DNA from: Vibrio hepatarius
Lineage (GTDB): Bacteria > Pseudomonadota > Gammaproteobacteria > Enterobacterales > Vibrionaceae
Reading direction: 5' to 3'
Length of the DNA: 64,000 nucleotides
Assembly (NCBI RefSeq): GCF_011806575.1
Contig: NZ_JAATOO010000007.1
Span: 124,001-188,000 of the forward strand
Shown here: one piece after another, positions 26,022 to 34,274 of the stretch
How the letters are laid out: the number at the start of each line of letters is the position of its first letter
How positions within the stretch are numbered: the stretch's first letter is position 1
Notes under the pieces: model-generated
Told to the model about the DNA's origin: nothing
Databases searched by the model: none
Seen by the model: only the letters and a program-made list of their open reading frames with translations
Position numbers and translations under genes: made by a program

Positions 26022-27764
26022 ATGTTAACCAGTCCATTTCGATTACCCAGACATACGCCTTTTGGCTTGGGAGAATCACTGGTTGAGTGGATGACAGGTT
26101 TAGCAAAGCTTGATGGCTTTTATCAAGCTCGTCCGAACACTCAAAGCAGTTTTGAATTTATGAGCTATACCCTCTCTGCGCTGAATATTGATTATCGTGT
26201 CGAGCAGGGCTTAGTCACGCACATTCCTGAGCAAGGACCTGTTGTGATCGTGGCCAATCATCCGCTTGGGGCAATTGAAGGTGTAATCTTAGCTGACTTG
26301 GTCGGCGCAGTGCGTTCAGATGTGAAGGTGCTGGCCAATCAACTGCTCAAGCGTTTGCCTGAAATTGATGACTTGTTTATCGGCATCGATGTTTTTGCTG
26401 GACGCAGTGCAATGCGTACGAATGCCAACGCCGTGCGAGAAGCTCATCGTCATTTGGCGCAAGGAGGCGTGTTGATTGTCTTTCCTGCCGGAGAAGTTTC
26501 CACCTATCGAGAGGGGAGTGAAACCCTATCCGATATTGAATGGAGCCAATCGGTGGCGAAGTTTGTCACTCGCGCCAAAGCCACGACAATCCCCATTTAC
26601 ATCAATGGCCAAAATAGTGCGCTGTTTTACAAAGCAGGAAAAGTACACCCTCTGCTGCGCACCGCTTTACTTGGTCGAGAGTTGCTGAACAAGAGTACTT
26701 CTACGATCGCCATTTCGATCGGAAATCCCATTCCTTATTCCGAGGTGAAAGAGTTTGAACATGAGCGAGATATTGTCCATTACTTACGGCTCAATACGTA
26801 TCTCATGGGCGCAGAGCAAGATCCACCGTTTGCCTTTTGCTCGCCAGTGTACACGCAACCGCTCATCCAACCGGTTGAGAAAGCTTTGTTGGAGCGCGAT
26901 CTGGCGGCTCTGCCTTCAAACGCGTTACTACTAGAGCAAGGTGACTACGCCGTCTACTGCGTGGAATCGACAGCGATCCCTAATATGCTCAGGGAAATTG
27001 GCCGAGTTCGAGAAGAAAGTTTTCGAGAAGTGGGAGAGGGCAGTGGCTTGGCGTGCGATTTGGATCCCTTTGATGCCAGTTATCGACAATTGTTTGTTTG
27101 GAATCACAGTGAAGGCGAGTTGGTAGGGGCTTATCGATTAGGGCTGGTGGATGAACTTACCATAGATAAAGGCCTTGATGGGCTCTATTCGCGAAGCTTG
27201 TTTCAATACGACGAAGCATTTCTCAATACGCTGGATAAAAGTATTGAACTGGGACGCTCAGTTGTTGCAATCAAATACCAGCGCAGCTTGAATGCTTTGC
27301 TGCTCTTGTGGAAAGGCATCGCTGCGTTTGTGTCGCAACATCCTCAATACACCCATTTGTTTGGCCCTGTCAGTATCAGTAATGACTACAGTTCAGTGGC
27401 TAGACAACTGATGGCGGCCACGCTTTCGATTCATCATTACGATCAAGAAAAAGCGCTATTAGTGACACCCACTACACCATTAAAAACAAGTACATCGCCT
27501 TTTTGGCACAAAAATTTGCTCTCGGCATTAGCCAGTGTTTCAGCGCTATCTAAAGTGATTTCGCGTTTGGAAAAAGGCCCTGGCCTACCAGTATTGCTGC
27601 GCCAGTATTTAGGCATGAAGGGGAAACTGGTGTGTTTTAACGTGGACCCTGCCTTTAATCACGCGCTGGACGGTTTGATTGTGGTGAACTTGAAACAAGT
27701 ACCGCTGAAAACGTTAGCTAAATATATGGGCAAGGAAGCCGCCCAGCGCTACCTTGAGCAATAA
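26022..27764 (+). CDS. olsF: Two-domain acyltransferase, OlsF-like ornithine-lipid synthase
   Basis: The 580-residue protein has two acyltransferase domains. The N-terminal PlsC/hemolysin-type O-acyltransferase domain (about 40-275) has VANHPLGAIEG (about 78-87) and FPAGEVS (about 154-160). The C-terminal part (from about 305) is a GNAT/OlsB-like N-acyltransferase with GRVREESFREVG and GAYRLGLVDE. This order, OlsA-like then OlsB-like, is that of OlsF, which makes ornithine lipids in Serratia and is reported in V. cholerae. The expected HxxxxD reads with E in place of D. GGAGAGAG lies before ATG 26022. It is last in its operon. The assignment is by architecture. Confidence 0.75.
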   Translation: MLTSPFRLPRHTPFGLGESLVEWMTGLAKLDGFYQARPNTQSSFEFMSYTLSALNIDYRVEQGLVTHIPEQGPVVIVANHPLGAIEGVILADLVGAVRSDVKVLANQLLKRLPEIDDLFIGIDVFAGRSAMRTNANAVREAHRHLAQGGVLIVFPAGEVSTYREGSETLSDIEWSQSVAKFVTRAKATTIPIYINGQNSALFYKAGKVHPLLRTALLGRELLNKSTSTIAISIGNPIPYSEVKEFEHERDIVHYLRLNTYLMGAEQDPPFAFCSPVYTQPLIQPVEKALLERDLAALPSNALLLEQGDYAVYCVESTAIPNMLREIGRVREESFREVGEGSGLACDLDPFDASYRQLFVWNHSEGELVGAYRLGLVDELTIDKGLDGLYSRSLFQYDEAFLNTLDKSIELGRSVVAIKYQRSLNALLLLWKGIAAFVSQHPQYTHLFGPVSISNDYSSVARQLMAATLSIHHYDQEKALLVTPTTPLKTSTSPFWHKNLLSALASVSALSKVISRLEKGPGLPVLLRQYLGMKGKLVCFNVDPAFNHALDGLIVVNLKQVPLKTLAKYMGKEAAQRYLEQ

Positions 27765-27790
27765 GGTTTACGGAAAATAGAAGAGACTAA

Positions 27791-27821
27791 ATAAAGGCTA
27801 ACTCTTTGAGTTAGCCTTTAT
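27791..27821 (+). terminator. Terminator after olsF operon
   Basis: ATAAAGGCTAACTC pairs with GAGTTAGCCTTTAT around TTT, 27 bases after the olsF stop. Confidence 0.8.
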
Positions 27822-27950
27822 ATTGCTGATATGCTTTCAAATAAATAGCGTTGTTCGCAAGGAAGTAGATATCGGAAAGGCGAGTAACCTGATTTAGTTT
27901 AGTACCTTGTTTTAGTACTAACAACCAAGTTATTGAGGGACAAAATACAA

Positions 27951-27983
27951 AAAGGGCAATAACTCAAAGAGTTATTGCCCTTT
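27951..27983 (-). terminator. Terminator of ssrA
   Basis: AAAGGGCAATAACTC and GAGTTATTGCCCTTT pair perfectly around AAA. On the reverse strand it is followed by a T-rich tract, 10 bases after the tmRNA 3' CCA. Confidence 0.88.
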
Positions 27984-27992
27984 CCAAACGTT

Positions 27993-28360
27993 TGGTGGAG
28001 CTGGCGGGAGTTGAACCCGCGTCCGAAAACCATTCATCTTTGGTACTACATGCTTAGTCGATCTTTAAATTCACCACCCACCTGCGAACCGACACGCTAA
28101 TGAATGGCTATCCTGAATTATAATTCGCCGTTCATCTCTCAGGCGGGAGAATCCGGGCTAGCGCGTTTGGGTTTGATCCCTCGTTGGTCCCCGTCTTACG
28201 TGCGGAAGCTAGGGCGAGAGAGCTCTTGGCAGGTTATTAAGCTGCTAGTGCGTAGTTTTCGTCGTTTGCGACTATTTTTTTGCGGTTTGTTAACGAGGCC
28301 TACCGCACCTCGGCATGCACCTTGGACTTCAAAATTCCCGTCGAATCCTAAATCAGCCCC
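27993..28360 (-). ncRNA. ssrA: tmRNA
   Basis: The 368-nt RNA rescues stalled ribosomes together with SmpB and tags the nascent chain for proteolysis. The 5' end GGGGCTG and the 3' end, with a T-arm around GGTTCAACTCCCGCC and CTCCACCA, form the tRNA-like domain. The resume codon GCA begins a tag ORF at 28269-28237 encoding ANDENYALAA followed by TAA. It lies 68 bases downstream of smpB on the same strand. The 3' end is a classic integration site for genomic islands in Vibrio, but here it is intact with no island next to it. Confidence 0.98.
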
Positions 28361-28375
28361 AAAGGTATTAACGGC

Positions 28376-28403
28376 ATAGTATCAGAAAAGACTACGCTGT
28401 CTA
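28376..28403 (-). promoter_or_regulatory. Likely ssrA promoter
   Basis: On the reverse strand, TAGACA and TACTAT are separated by 16 bases. The -10 element lies 15 bases before the mature 5' end, so the primary transcript likely starts a few bases upstream of it. Confidence 0.65.
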
Positions 28404-28428
28404 GTACTATGCGTCTAAGTGGTTAAGA

Positions 28429-28917
28429 TTAACGCAGGTTGTTGCTCTTCATTACGCGAGCTTTCTGACGTTGCCAATCTCGATCTTTAATGTCTGTACG
28501 TTTGTCGTGCAGTTTCTTACCTTTCGCTACACCAATTTTTATCTTCACCCAAGAGCGAGACCAGTACAGGGAAAGAGCTGTTAGCGTCATACCTTCACGG
28601 TTGATGCGACCTAACAAGTTGTCGAGCTCACGACGGCTCATAAGTAGTTTACGCACGCGTGTCGGATTCGCGACTACGTGTGTCGATGCCTGATTTAGAG
28701 GAGTGATTGTCATGCCACTCACAAAGGCTTCACCGTCACGCATAAATACGTAACTTTCAGAAATATTGGCTTTACCTTGGCGAAGGGCTTTCACTTCCCA
28801 CCCTTGTAGCTCCATGCCAGCTTCGATTTCATCTTCGATAAAATACTCGTGGCGAGCTTTTTTGTTTAGCGCGATGGTATTGCTACCCGCTTTTTGTTTG
28901 GATTTTTTCTTTGCCAT
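28429..28917 (-). CDS. smpB: SsrA-binding protein SmpB
   Basis: The 162-residue RNA-binding partner of tmRNA delivers it to stalled ribosomes. The sequence matches SmpB throughout: [50 protein letters not shown], and a basic tail ending [17 protein letters not shown]. It stands directly upstream of ssrA on the same strand and is divergent from ratA, the usual arrangement. ATG 28917 gives the canonical lysine-rich start. No oddities. Confidence 0.98.
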   Translation of the reverse strand: MAKKKSKQKAGSNTIALNKKARHEYFIEDEIEAGMELQGWEVKALRQGKANISESYVFMRDGEAFVSGMTITPLNQASTHVVANPTRVRKLLMSRRELDNLLGRINREGMTLTALSLYWSRSWVKIKIGVAKGKKLHDKRTDIKDRDWQRQKARVMKSNNLR

Positions 28918-29036
28918 AATGGCTGCATTATACGGTCAGTCATGACGTTATGAAATCCCTTTATTTGCGCTGAGTGCAAATAAAAGTAAAATTGCATTCA
29001 GCTTGAGGTTCAAGCAGTTGCTATTTAGGAGTCAAT

Positions 29037-29465
29037 ATGAAGCAAGTCAGCCGTTCTGCCTTGGTATCGTTTAGTGCAGAGCAGATGTACAATCTGGTCA
29101 ATGATGTCGCCAGCTATCCAGAATTTTTACCTGGATGTTCAGGCTCGCGCGTTCTGGAGTCGAGTACAGGTGCAATGGTTGCTTCTGTTGATGTTTCAAA
29201 AGCGGGCATCAGCAAAACTTTTACAACCTCTAACGAACTTAGCCCAGGCGAGTCGATTGTGATGAACCTCGTCGACGGTCCGTTCAAAATGCTTAAAGGC
29301 GGTTGGTTCTTTACTGCGTTAGATGAGCAAGCGTGTAAAGTAGAACTAAAACTGGAGTTTGAGTTCTCTAGCAAGATGATTGAAATGGCCTTCGGCAAGA
29401 TTTTTAACGAGCTCACCAACAACATGGTGAATGCGTTTACTCAACGCGCAAAACAGGTGTATTAG
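29037..29465 (+). CDS. ratA: RatA/COQ10-family START-like protein
   Basis: The 142-residue protein of the polyketide cyclase/START fold has [31 protein letters not shown] at the N-terminus (in parts) and a helix near the C-terminus ([16 protein letters not shown]). In E. coli RatA was reported to block 70S formation; in other bacteria and eukaryotes the fold supports ubiquinone function (COQ10). Either role may apply. TAGGAG lies 7 bases before ATG 29037. It is followed at 4 bases by ratB, its usual partner. Confidence 0.93.
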   Translation: MKQVSRSALVSFSAEQMYNLVNDVASYPEFLPGCSGSRVLESSTGAMVASVDVSKAGISKTFTTSNELSPGESIVMNLVDGPFKMLKGGWFFTALDEQACKVELKLEFEFSSKMIEMAFGKIFNELTNNMVNAFTQRAKQVY

Positions 29466-29469
29466 TGTC

Positions 29470-29817
29470 ATGAGTATTGAATCTGACATGATTCATGTCG
29501 AAGTGGTGTATGCGCTTCCAGACGAGCAACGAGTATTCACGTTAGTCGTGAACAAAGAAATGTCGGTTGAAGAGATCATCAAACAATCAGGTGTGTTGGA
29601 ACAATACCCTGAGATCGACCTGAAGAAGAACAAGGTTGGGGTCTTTAGCCGTAACGTGAAACTGGACGCGACGGTGAGAGACAAAGACCGGATCGAAATT
29701 TACCGACCGTTGCTGGCTGATCCGAAAGAGATTCGCCGCAAACGAGCAGAGCAAGCCAAAGCGGCTGGGGCGGCAGACCCTGTCACTGGCGGTAAGAAGA
29801 ATCCGCTACGTAAATAA
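29470..29817 (+). CDS. ratB: RnfH-family ubiquitin-like protein
   Basis: The 115-residue protein has the beta-grasp fold of the RnfH (UPF0125) family, recognised by [25 protein letters not shown] and [23 protein letters not shown]. Its function is not settled: it is associated with RatA in enterobacteria and with Rnf electron transport elsewhere. The frame is open from 29431 within ratA; ATG 29470 was chosen as it begins just past the ratA stop and starts the conserved region. The basic C-terminal tail (KKNPLRK) is typical. Confidence 0.9.
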   Translation: MSIESDMIHVEVVYALPDEQRVFTLVVNKEMSVEEIIKQSGVLEQYPEIDLKKNKVGVFSRNVKLDATVRDKDRIEIYRPLLADPKEIRRKRAEQAKAAGAADPVTGGKKNPLRK

Positions 29818-29835
29818 CGTTAGGATTAAAAATAG

Positions 29836-29863
29836 AAAAAGCCCATCAGGTGATGGGCTTTTT
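29836..29863. terminator. Bidirectional terminator ratAB / bamE
   Basis: AAAAAGCCCATCA and TGATGGGCTTTTT form a 13-bp stem around GG; the real loop is likely four bases. T-runs lie on both strands. Confidence 0.92.
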
Positions 29864-29910
29864 GTTTGTGTGTTCAGCTGTAATACGTTATTGCCGTGAC
29901 TAAGCCAGGC

Positions 29911-30270
29911 TTAGTTGATGCTTTCGAAAAACTCGGCACTAGGCTGGTAGTCACCAGAAACCTCAACTAATTGACCATTGCTGTTGAAGTTTACAATGAG
30001 ATTCTTCTGTTCTGGGTCGTTATGACCTTCTGTGCGGTGGTAAATGTAGTACCACGTATCAGGGTAGCCATTTTCAACCAGCATAGGTGAGCCCATTACA
30101 TAACGTACTTGCTCTTTTGTCATACCGAATTTCAGGGTATCAACTGCTTCTTGTTCGATGTAGTTGCCTTGATTGATATCGATGCGATAAACCAATTTTT
30201 CGAGCAATGAGCAGCCTGTCAGAGTAGACATAGCCAGAGGCACTGCGATAAGCCACTTTGTTAGTTGCAT
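29911..30270 (-). CDS. bamE: Outer membrane assembly lipoprotein BamE
   Basis: This 119-residue lipoprotein belongs to the BAM complex that inserts beta-barrel proteins in the outer membrane. The signal peptide ends in the lipobox LTGC, Cys about 20. The SmpA/OmlA domain has [16 protein letters not shown] and DTWYYIYHR, with the conserved NLIVNF near the end. It is alone on the reverse strand, convergent with ratAB and downstream of recN. Confidence 0.96.
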   Translation of the reverse strand: MQLTKWLIAVPLAMSTLTGCSLLEKLVYRIDINQGNYIEQEAVDTLKFGMTKEQVRYVMGSPMLVENGYPDTWYYIYHRTEGHNDPEQKNLIVNFNSNGQLVEVSGDYQPSAEFFESIN

Positions 30271-30389
30271 ACTTAAATTCTTGTTCAGGTATTTTTAAAT
30301 CTTTGCCGATAATAAACAAGCTGAGCGTTAATGTAAAAAGCTCGTGATGTTTTGAATTGATTGAGACTGCGAATTTTGAATTAAGTTGC

Positions 30390-30435
30390 AAAGTCGAGTT
30401 AAAAACCGTTCAGAAAGTGATTTTAACTCGACTTT
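30390..30435. terminator. Long 15-bp hairpin between recN and bamE
   Basis: AAAGTCGAGTTAAAA pairs perfectly with TTTTAACTCGACTTT across a 16-base loop, 12 bases beyond the recN stop. The following bases are only weakly T-rich, so it may also be a processing or attenuation structure upstream of bamE. Confidence 0.6.
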
Positions 30436-30447
30436 ATCTCGAGAAGC

Positions 30448-32112
30448 TTAGGCGGCGATAAGCAGTTCGCGTGCATTGGCCAAGGTGGATTCGGTAATTT
30501 GACTACCACCCAGCAGGCGAGCGAGCTCCGAAACGCGTTGGTCGTTATCGAGTCTGTTCATTTGTGTTTCTGTTTTGCCCGCTTTGGTTTGTTTGGCAAC
30601 AAACAGTTGCTGATGACCACAACCTGCAACTTGAGGCAAGTGAGTGACACACAGTACTTGAGTCGACTCACCCAGTTTACGCAGCATCTTACCGACAACC
30701 GCGGCTGTTGGGCCACTGATACCGACATCGACTTCATCAAAGATCAGGCTTGGTGTGTCAACTTTCTGTGCAGTGATCACTTGGATAGCAAGTGAGATTC
30801 GAGACAGTTCACCACCAGAGGCGACCTTAGCGATCGGTTGCATCGGTTGACCCGGGTTAGTCGATACAACAAAGCAGACGTCATCCATACCCAGCGGTGA
30901 AGGGTGAGTCCCTTGATTTTCCACTTCAATACAGAACTTAGCTTTTTCCATGCTCAATTCGTGCATGCTTTCGGTGATCAGCTTGTTTAACTCTTTTGCA
31001 TAGCGGCAGCGCGACTTGTGCAGCTTCTCTGCTGCATTCAAGAACGCCTGATATTTTGCTTCTACATCTTGTTCTAACTCACCAAGGCGCTCGTCTGAAC
31101 AATCCAAGGCTTCTATTTGTGCTAACAGGTCTTGATGGTGCTGATATAGCTCATCGGGTAACACATGGTGCTTTCTTGCGATCGACATTACTTTGGAAAA
31201 ACGCTCTTCCACGTAAGCCATTCGAGCGGGGTCAACGTCAATACTGTCTAAGTAACTTCTTAGCTCACTGTTGGCTTCTTCTATTTGGATGATTGCCTCT
31301 GCCATCATGTTTGGTAGCTCAGCTAATCTTTCATCCAACTCAGCCAATTGAATTAAGGAGTGATTGGCTGATTGCAAAATACCAAGCGCATTAACTTCTT
31401 CGCCTTCGTAAATAAGCTCGATCGCTTGTTGGCAGGTAGAGGCGAGTTCGCCACTGTTGGACAGCCGTTTGTGCTCTTGTTCAAGCTCTGCATATTCTTC
31501 CTCACCAAGTGATAGCTCGTTGAGCTCTTTAATTTGGTATTCGAGCAACTGCTTTTGCGCAAGATTCGCCGCGCTATTCTCTTTTAGCTGCTTAAGGTTA
31601 TTGTCGGCTTGACGCCAACTTTGATAAGCGTTGCGGGTACTTTTTAGCAAGTTAGTATGACCAGCATATTGATCAAGCATGGCCATTTGATATTCCGATT
31701 TCATCAAATGGTGGTGAGCATGCTGACCGTGGATATTGATCAGCAATTGCCCAAGTGCTTTTAACTGAGACAAAGGCACTGGGCTGCCGTTGATAAAGGC
31801 TCTTGAGCGGCCTTCTTTGCTGACAATTCGACGTAGGATGCAGTCACTGCCATCCAATAGGTCGTTGTCTTCTAGCCAACGTGTTGCGTGAATATTGTTA
31901 TCGAGGGAGAAAGCCGCACTGACTTCGGTTTTTTCTTCCCCTTGGCGTACCATGCTGGCTTCTGCGCGTCCGCCAAGACATAAACCAAGTGCGTCGATGG
32001 CGATAGATTTACCTGCACCCGTTTCACCCGTAATGGTGGTCATGCCCTGAGATAGCTCCAGCTGTAGAGATTTAACAATAGCAAAATTATTAACACTTAG
32101 ATGAGCCAGCAT
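30448..32112 (-). CDS. recN: DNA repair protein RecN
   Basis: This SMC-like ATPase of 554 residues acts in recombinational repair of double-strand breaks. The Walker A motif is GETGAGKS (about 29-36), followed by a long coiled-coil arm (about 160-380), the ABC signature [12 protein letters not shown] (about 427-438) and the Walker [13 protein letters not shown]. Full family length. Two LexA boxes lie just upstream, so it is part of the SOS regulon. It has a separate promoter from nadK upstream. Confidence 0.98.
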   Translation of the reverse strand: MLAHLSVNNFAIVKSLQLELSQGMTTITGETGAGKSIAIDALGLCLGGRAEASMVRQGEEKTEVSAAFSLDNNIHATRWLEDNDLLDGSDCILRRIVSKEGRSRAFINGSPVPLSQLKALGQLLINIHGQHAHHHLMKSEYQMAMLDQYAGHTNLLKSTRNAYQSWRQADNNLKQLKENSAANLAQKQLLEYQIKELNELSLGEEEYAELEQEHKRLSNSGELASTCQQAIELIYEGEEVNALGILQSANHSLIQLAELDERLAELPNMMAEAIIQIEEANSELRSYLDSIDVDPARMAYVEERFSKVMSIARKHHVLPDELYQHHQDLLAQIEALDCSDERLGELEQDVEAKYQAFLNAAEKLHKSRCRYAKELNKLITESMHELSMEKAKFCIEVENQGTHPSPLGMDDVCFVVSTNPGQPMQPIAKVASGGELSRISLAIQVITAQKVDTPSLIFDEVDVGISGPTAAVVGKMLRKLGESTQVLCVTHLPQVAGCGHQQLFVAKQTKAGKTETQMNRLDNDQRVSELARLLGGSQITESTLANARELLIAA

Positions 32113-32138
32113 TTTGTTGTACCTGTTTAAATGAACAA

Positions 32139-32158
32139 TACTGTATATAAGTGCAGTA
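32139..32158 (-). promoter_or_regulatory. LexA box 1 upstream of recN
   Basis: CTGTATATAAGTGCAG fits CTG-N10-CAG with TA flanks; it starts 27 bases upstream of the recN ATG, so LexA binding would cover the promoter. Confidence 0.88.
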
Positions 32159-32160
32159 TA

Positions 32161-32180
32161 TACTGTTTCTTTATACAGTA
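32161..32180 (-). promoter_or_regulatory. LexA box 2 upstream of recN
   Basis: CTGTTTCTTTATACAG fits CTGT-N8-ACAG with TA flanks. It lies 22 bases from box 1 centre to centre, two helical turns, suggesting cooperative or tight repression. Confidence 0.88.
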
Positions 32181-32301
32181 AAGATGGCGGTGAAAATTTT
32201 TGTGGCTGGGTTCAAATTGTCGCTGGTAGAGCGTCTTTTAAATAACAAGGAGGATATATTGGTCACAAGGGGCAGGCAAAGGTTGGTAGGGCGTAGGCAA
32301 T

Positions 32302-32331
32302 AAAAAAGGTTGATGTTTGTGCATCAACCTT
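32302..32331 (-). terminator. Terminator after nadK
   Basis: On the reverse strand AAGGTTGATG pairs with CATCAACCTT (10 bp, 6-base loop), followed by T-rich sequence. It separates nadK from the recN promoter. Confidence 0.88.
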
Positions 32332-32355
32332 GGGATCTCGAATCTCTTTTGAGAG

Positions 32356-33240
32356 TTAAAACAAACGGCTAGACCAGCCAAGCTTGTTTCTTAACACATG
32401 GTAGTAGCTATAGTCTTTAGGGTGGATCAGCTTCAAAACATTTGGACTTTGATAGATGTGAACCTCGTCGCCCGGTGACACAGGTAACGAGACTTGTCCG
32501 TCACAACTGATTTCTTGCGTGCCACGGTTGTCTGGCGAGACAATCAATTTAATACGGCGTTTACTATCAACAACCAATGGACGGCTCGACAGCGTATGCG
32601 GGAACATCGGTACGAGCGAAATTGCGTTTAGGCTAGGTGATAGAATGGGACCGCCACCCGAGAGCGAATAAGCGGTAGAACCTGTCGGCGTGGACACAAT
32701 GATGCCGTCTGCTCGCAAGGAAAACGCAAAGCTGTCGTCAATGTAGACTTCGAACTCGATCATGTGTGCGACTTGACCTGGGTGCAAAACGGCCTCATTT
32801 AACGCTGCGTTGTGGCTTTTCACTTGGCCGTGACGGTGAACTTCTGCTTCGAGTAGAAAGCGTTGCTCTTCGATAAACTCACCTTTTAATACCGCTTCGA
32901 GTGCAGATTGAAAGTCTTCTGGGTTAAGGTCGGTTAAGAAACCTAAATTGCCACGGTTTACGCCGATAACAGAGACATTAAAGCGTGAAAGCACTCGTGC
33001 CGCGCCGAGCATATTGCCATCGCCGCCGACGACGATCGCCAAATCTGCGACTTTGCCCAATTGGATCAGGCTAGCAAAATCTTCCTGAGGAACATCGTCT
33101 AGAATCTCGATCAATCTATCGTCGATAAAAACCTGATAACCTTCAGACTTTAGCCAGGTATAAAGCTCCCTGTGAGTCTGAATTGCCTGCTGATCTCGTG
33201 GTTTACCAATGATGGCGATCACTTCAAAAGGTTTTTTCAT
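32356..33240 (-). CDS. nadK: NAD kinase
   Basis: This cytoplasmic enzyme phosphorylates NAD to NADP. The 294-residue protein has the catalytic [12 protein letters not shown] (about 72-83), the [11 protein letters not shown] substrate loop, ALNEAVLH, and the glycine-rich [22 protein letters not shown]. Full family length. It is divergent from grpE, the usual order in gammaproteobacteria, and ends in its own terminator. Confidence 0.98.
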   Translation of the reverse strand: MKKPFEVIAIIGKPRDQQAIQTHRELYTWLKSEGYQVFIDDRLIEILDDVPQEDFASLIQLGKVADLAIVVGGDGNMLGAARVLSRFNVSVIGVNRGNLGFLTDLNPEDFQSALEAVLKGEFIEEQRFLLEAEVHRHGQVKSHNAALNEAVLHPGQVAHMIEFEVYIDDSFAFSLRADGIIVSTPTGSTAYSLSGGGPILSPSLNAISLVPMFPHTLSSRPLVVDSKRRIKLIVSPDNRGTQEISCDGQVSLPVSPGDEVHIYQSPNVLKLIHPKDYSYYHVLRNKLGWSSRLF

Positions 33241-33261
33241 AGGTTTTCCGCACTAAATAGG

Positions 33262-33289
33262 CTTGAATCAATAATCTTCATCCCCATAA
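33262..33289 (+). promoter_or_regulatory. Sigma-32-type promoter of grpE
   Basis: CTTGAA (33262-33267), a 14-base spacer, and CCCCATAA (33282-33289) match the heat-shock promoter consensus closely. It lies about 100 bases before the grpE start. Confidence 0.88.
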
Positions 33290-33385
33290 TAATGGCAAGT
33301 TAGCTATTTATGCGAATTTTTGTGTCCCCCAGCGCGATAAATGTGATTTGCTGGGAGCCAAATATAGTTGAATTCTGGAGATATC

Positions 33386-33982
33386 ATGAGCAACGAAGAA
33401 AACAAAGTTACTGAAGAAGAGCTAGATCAAATCATCGAGGAAGCTGAGAAGGTGGAAGCAGCTGCACAAGAAGCAGAAGCTGAACTTGAAGAAATTGGCG
33501 ATGAGAAAGACGCTAAAATTGCTCAACTAGAAGCGGCACTGCTGACCAGCGAAGCAAAAGTGCAAGAACAGCAAGACTCTGTTCTTCGTGCGAAGGCAGA
33601 AGTTGAGAACATGCGTCGTCGTACCGAGCAAGAGATCGACAAAGCGCGTAAATACGCACTAAACAAATTTGCTGAAGAGCTTCTTCCGGTTATCGATAAC
33701 TTAGAACGTGCGATTCAAGCAGCAGATAGTGAAGTTGAAGCGGTGAAGCCAATTCTGGAAGGTGTGGAACTGACTCACAAAACTTTCGTTGATACGCTGG
33801 CGAAGTTTGGTCTGAAAGAAATCAACCCAGAAGGTGAAACTTTCAACCCAGAATTGCACCAAGCGATGTCAATTCAAGAGAGCCCAGATCACGAATCAAA
33901 CACTGTGATGTTCGTGATGCAAAAAGGTTACGAGCTGAATGGTCGTGTGATTCGTCCTGCAATGGTGATGGTTGCTAAATAA
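33386..33982 (+). CDS. grpE: Nucleotide exchange factor GrpE
   Basis: This cytoplasmic cochaperone releases ADP from DnaK. The 198-residue protein has an acidic N-terminus, a long coiled coil (about 35-100), and the conserved head with [14 protein letters not shown] and [21 protein letters not shown]. The open frame begins at 33368, but ATG 33386 follows GGAG at 7 bases and gives the usual MSNEEN start. A heat-shock promoter lies upstream. It is separated from dnaK by a transporter gene. Confidence 0.97.
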   Translation: MSNEENKVTEEELDQIIEEAEKVEAAAQEAEAELEEIGDEKDAKIAQLEAALLTSEAKVQEQQDSVLRAKAEVENMRRRTEQEIDKARKYALNKFAEELLPVIDNLERAIQAADSEVEAVKPILEGVELTHKTFVDTLAKFGLKEINPEGETFNPELHQAMSIQESPDHESNTVMFVMQKGYELNGRVIRPAMVMVAK

Positions 33983-34013
33983 GCAACTGACGACAACCCG
34001 TTCAAATTTTGTA

Positions 34014-34042
34014 AAAGAGAGGCCAAAAGCCTCTCTTTTTTT
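34014..34042 (+). terminator. Terminator after grpE
   Basis: AAAGAGAGGC pairs with GCCTCTCTTT around CAAAA and runs into seven T. Confidence 0.9.
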
Positions 34043-34274
34043 GATCCTGTCAGACCAGTTTATTAGGTTCGGTATAAGGCGTTGGTTTGGGGAAAAAGTT
34101 TCCCTATGAGTTTATTTTGAAAATAAGTTTCCAATACGATATATGTAACATTATTGTAAATAAATGCTTTGATTTGTAATTTTTTTGTGTATTGTGCGTG
34201 GTGTCTGCCGAAGATTCTAGGTAGATAAGCTACAAAACTATAAATATCTAACACAACATTTTGGAGATTGAGGC

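Noticed and set aside
31353..31562. Many 60-100 residue frames on the strand opposite to long genes
   Set aside because: They are overlaps with clearly conserved proteins (here recN) in other frames.
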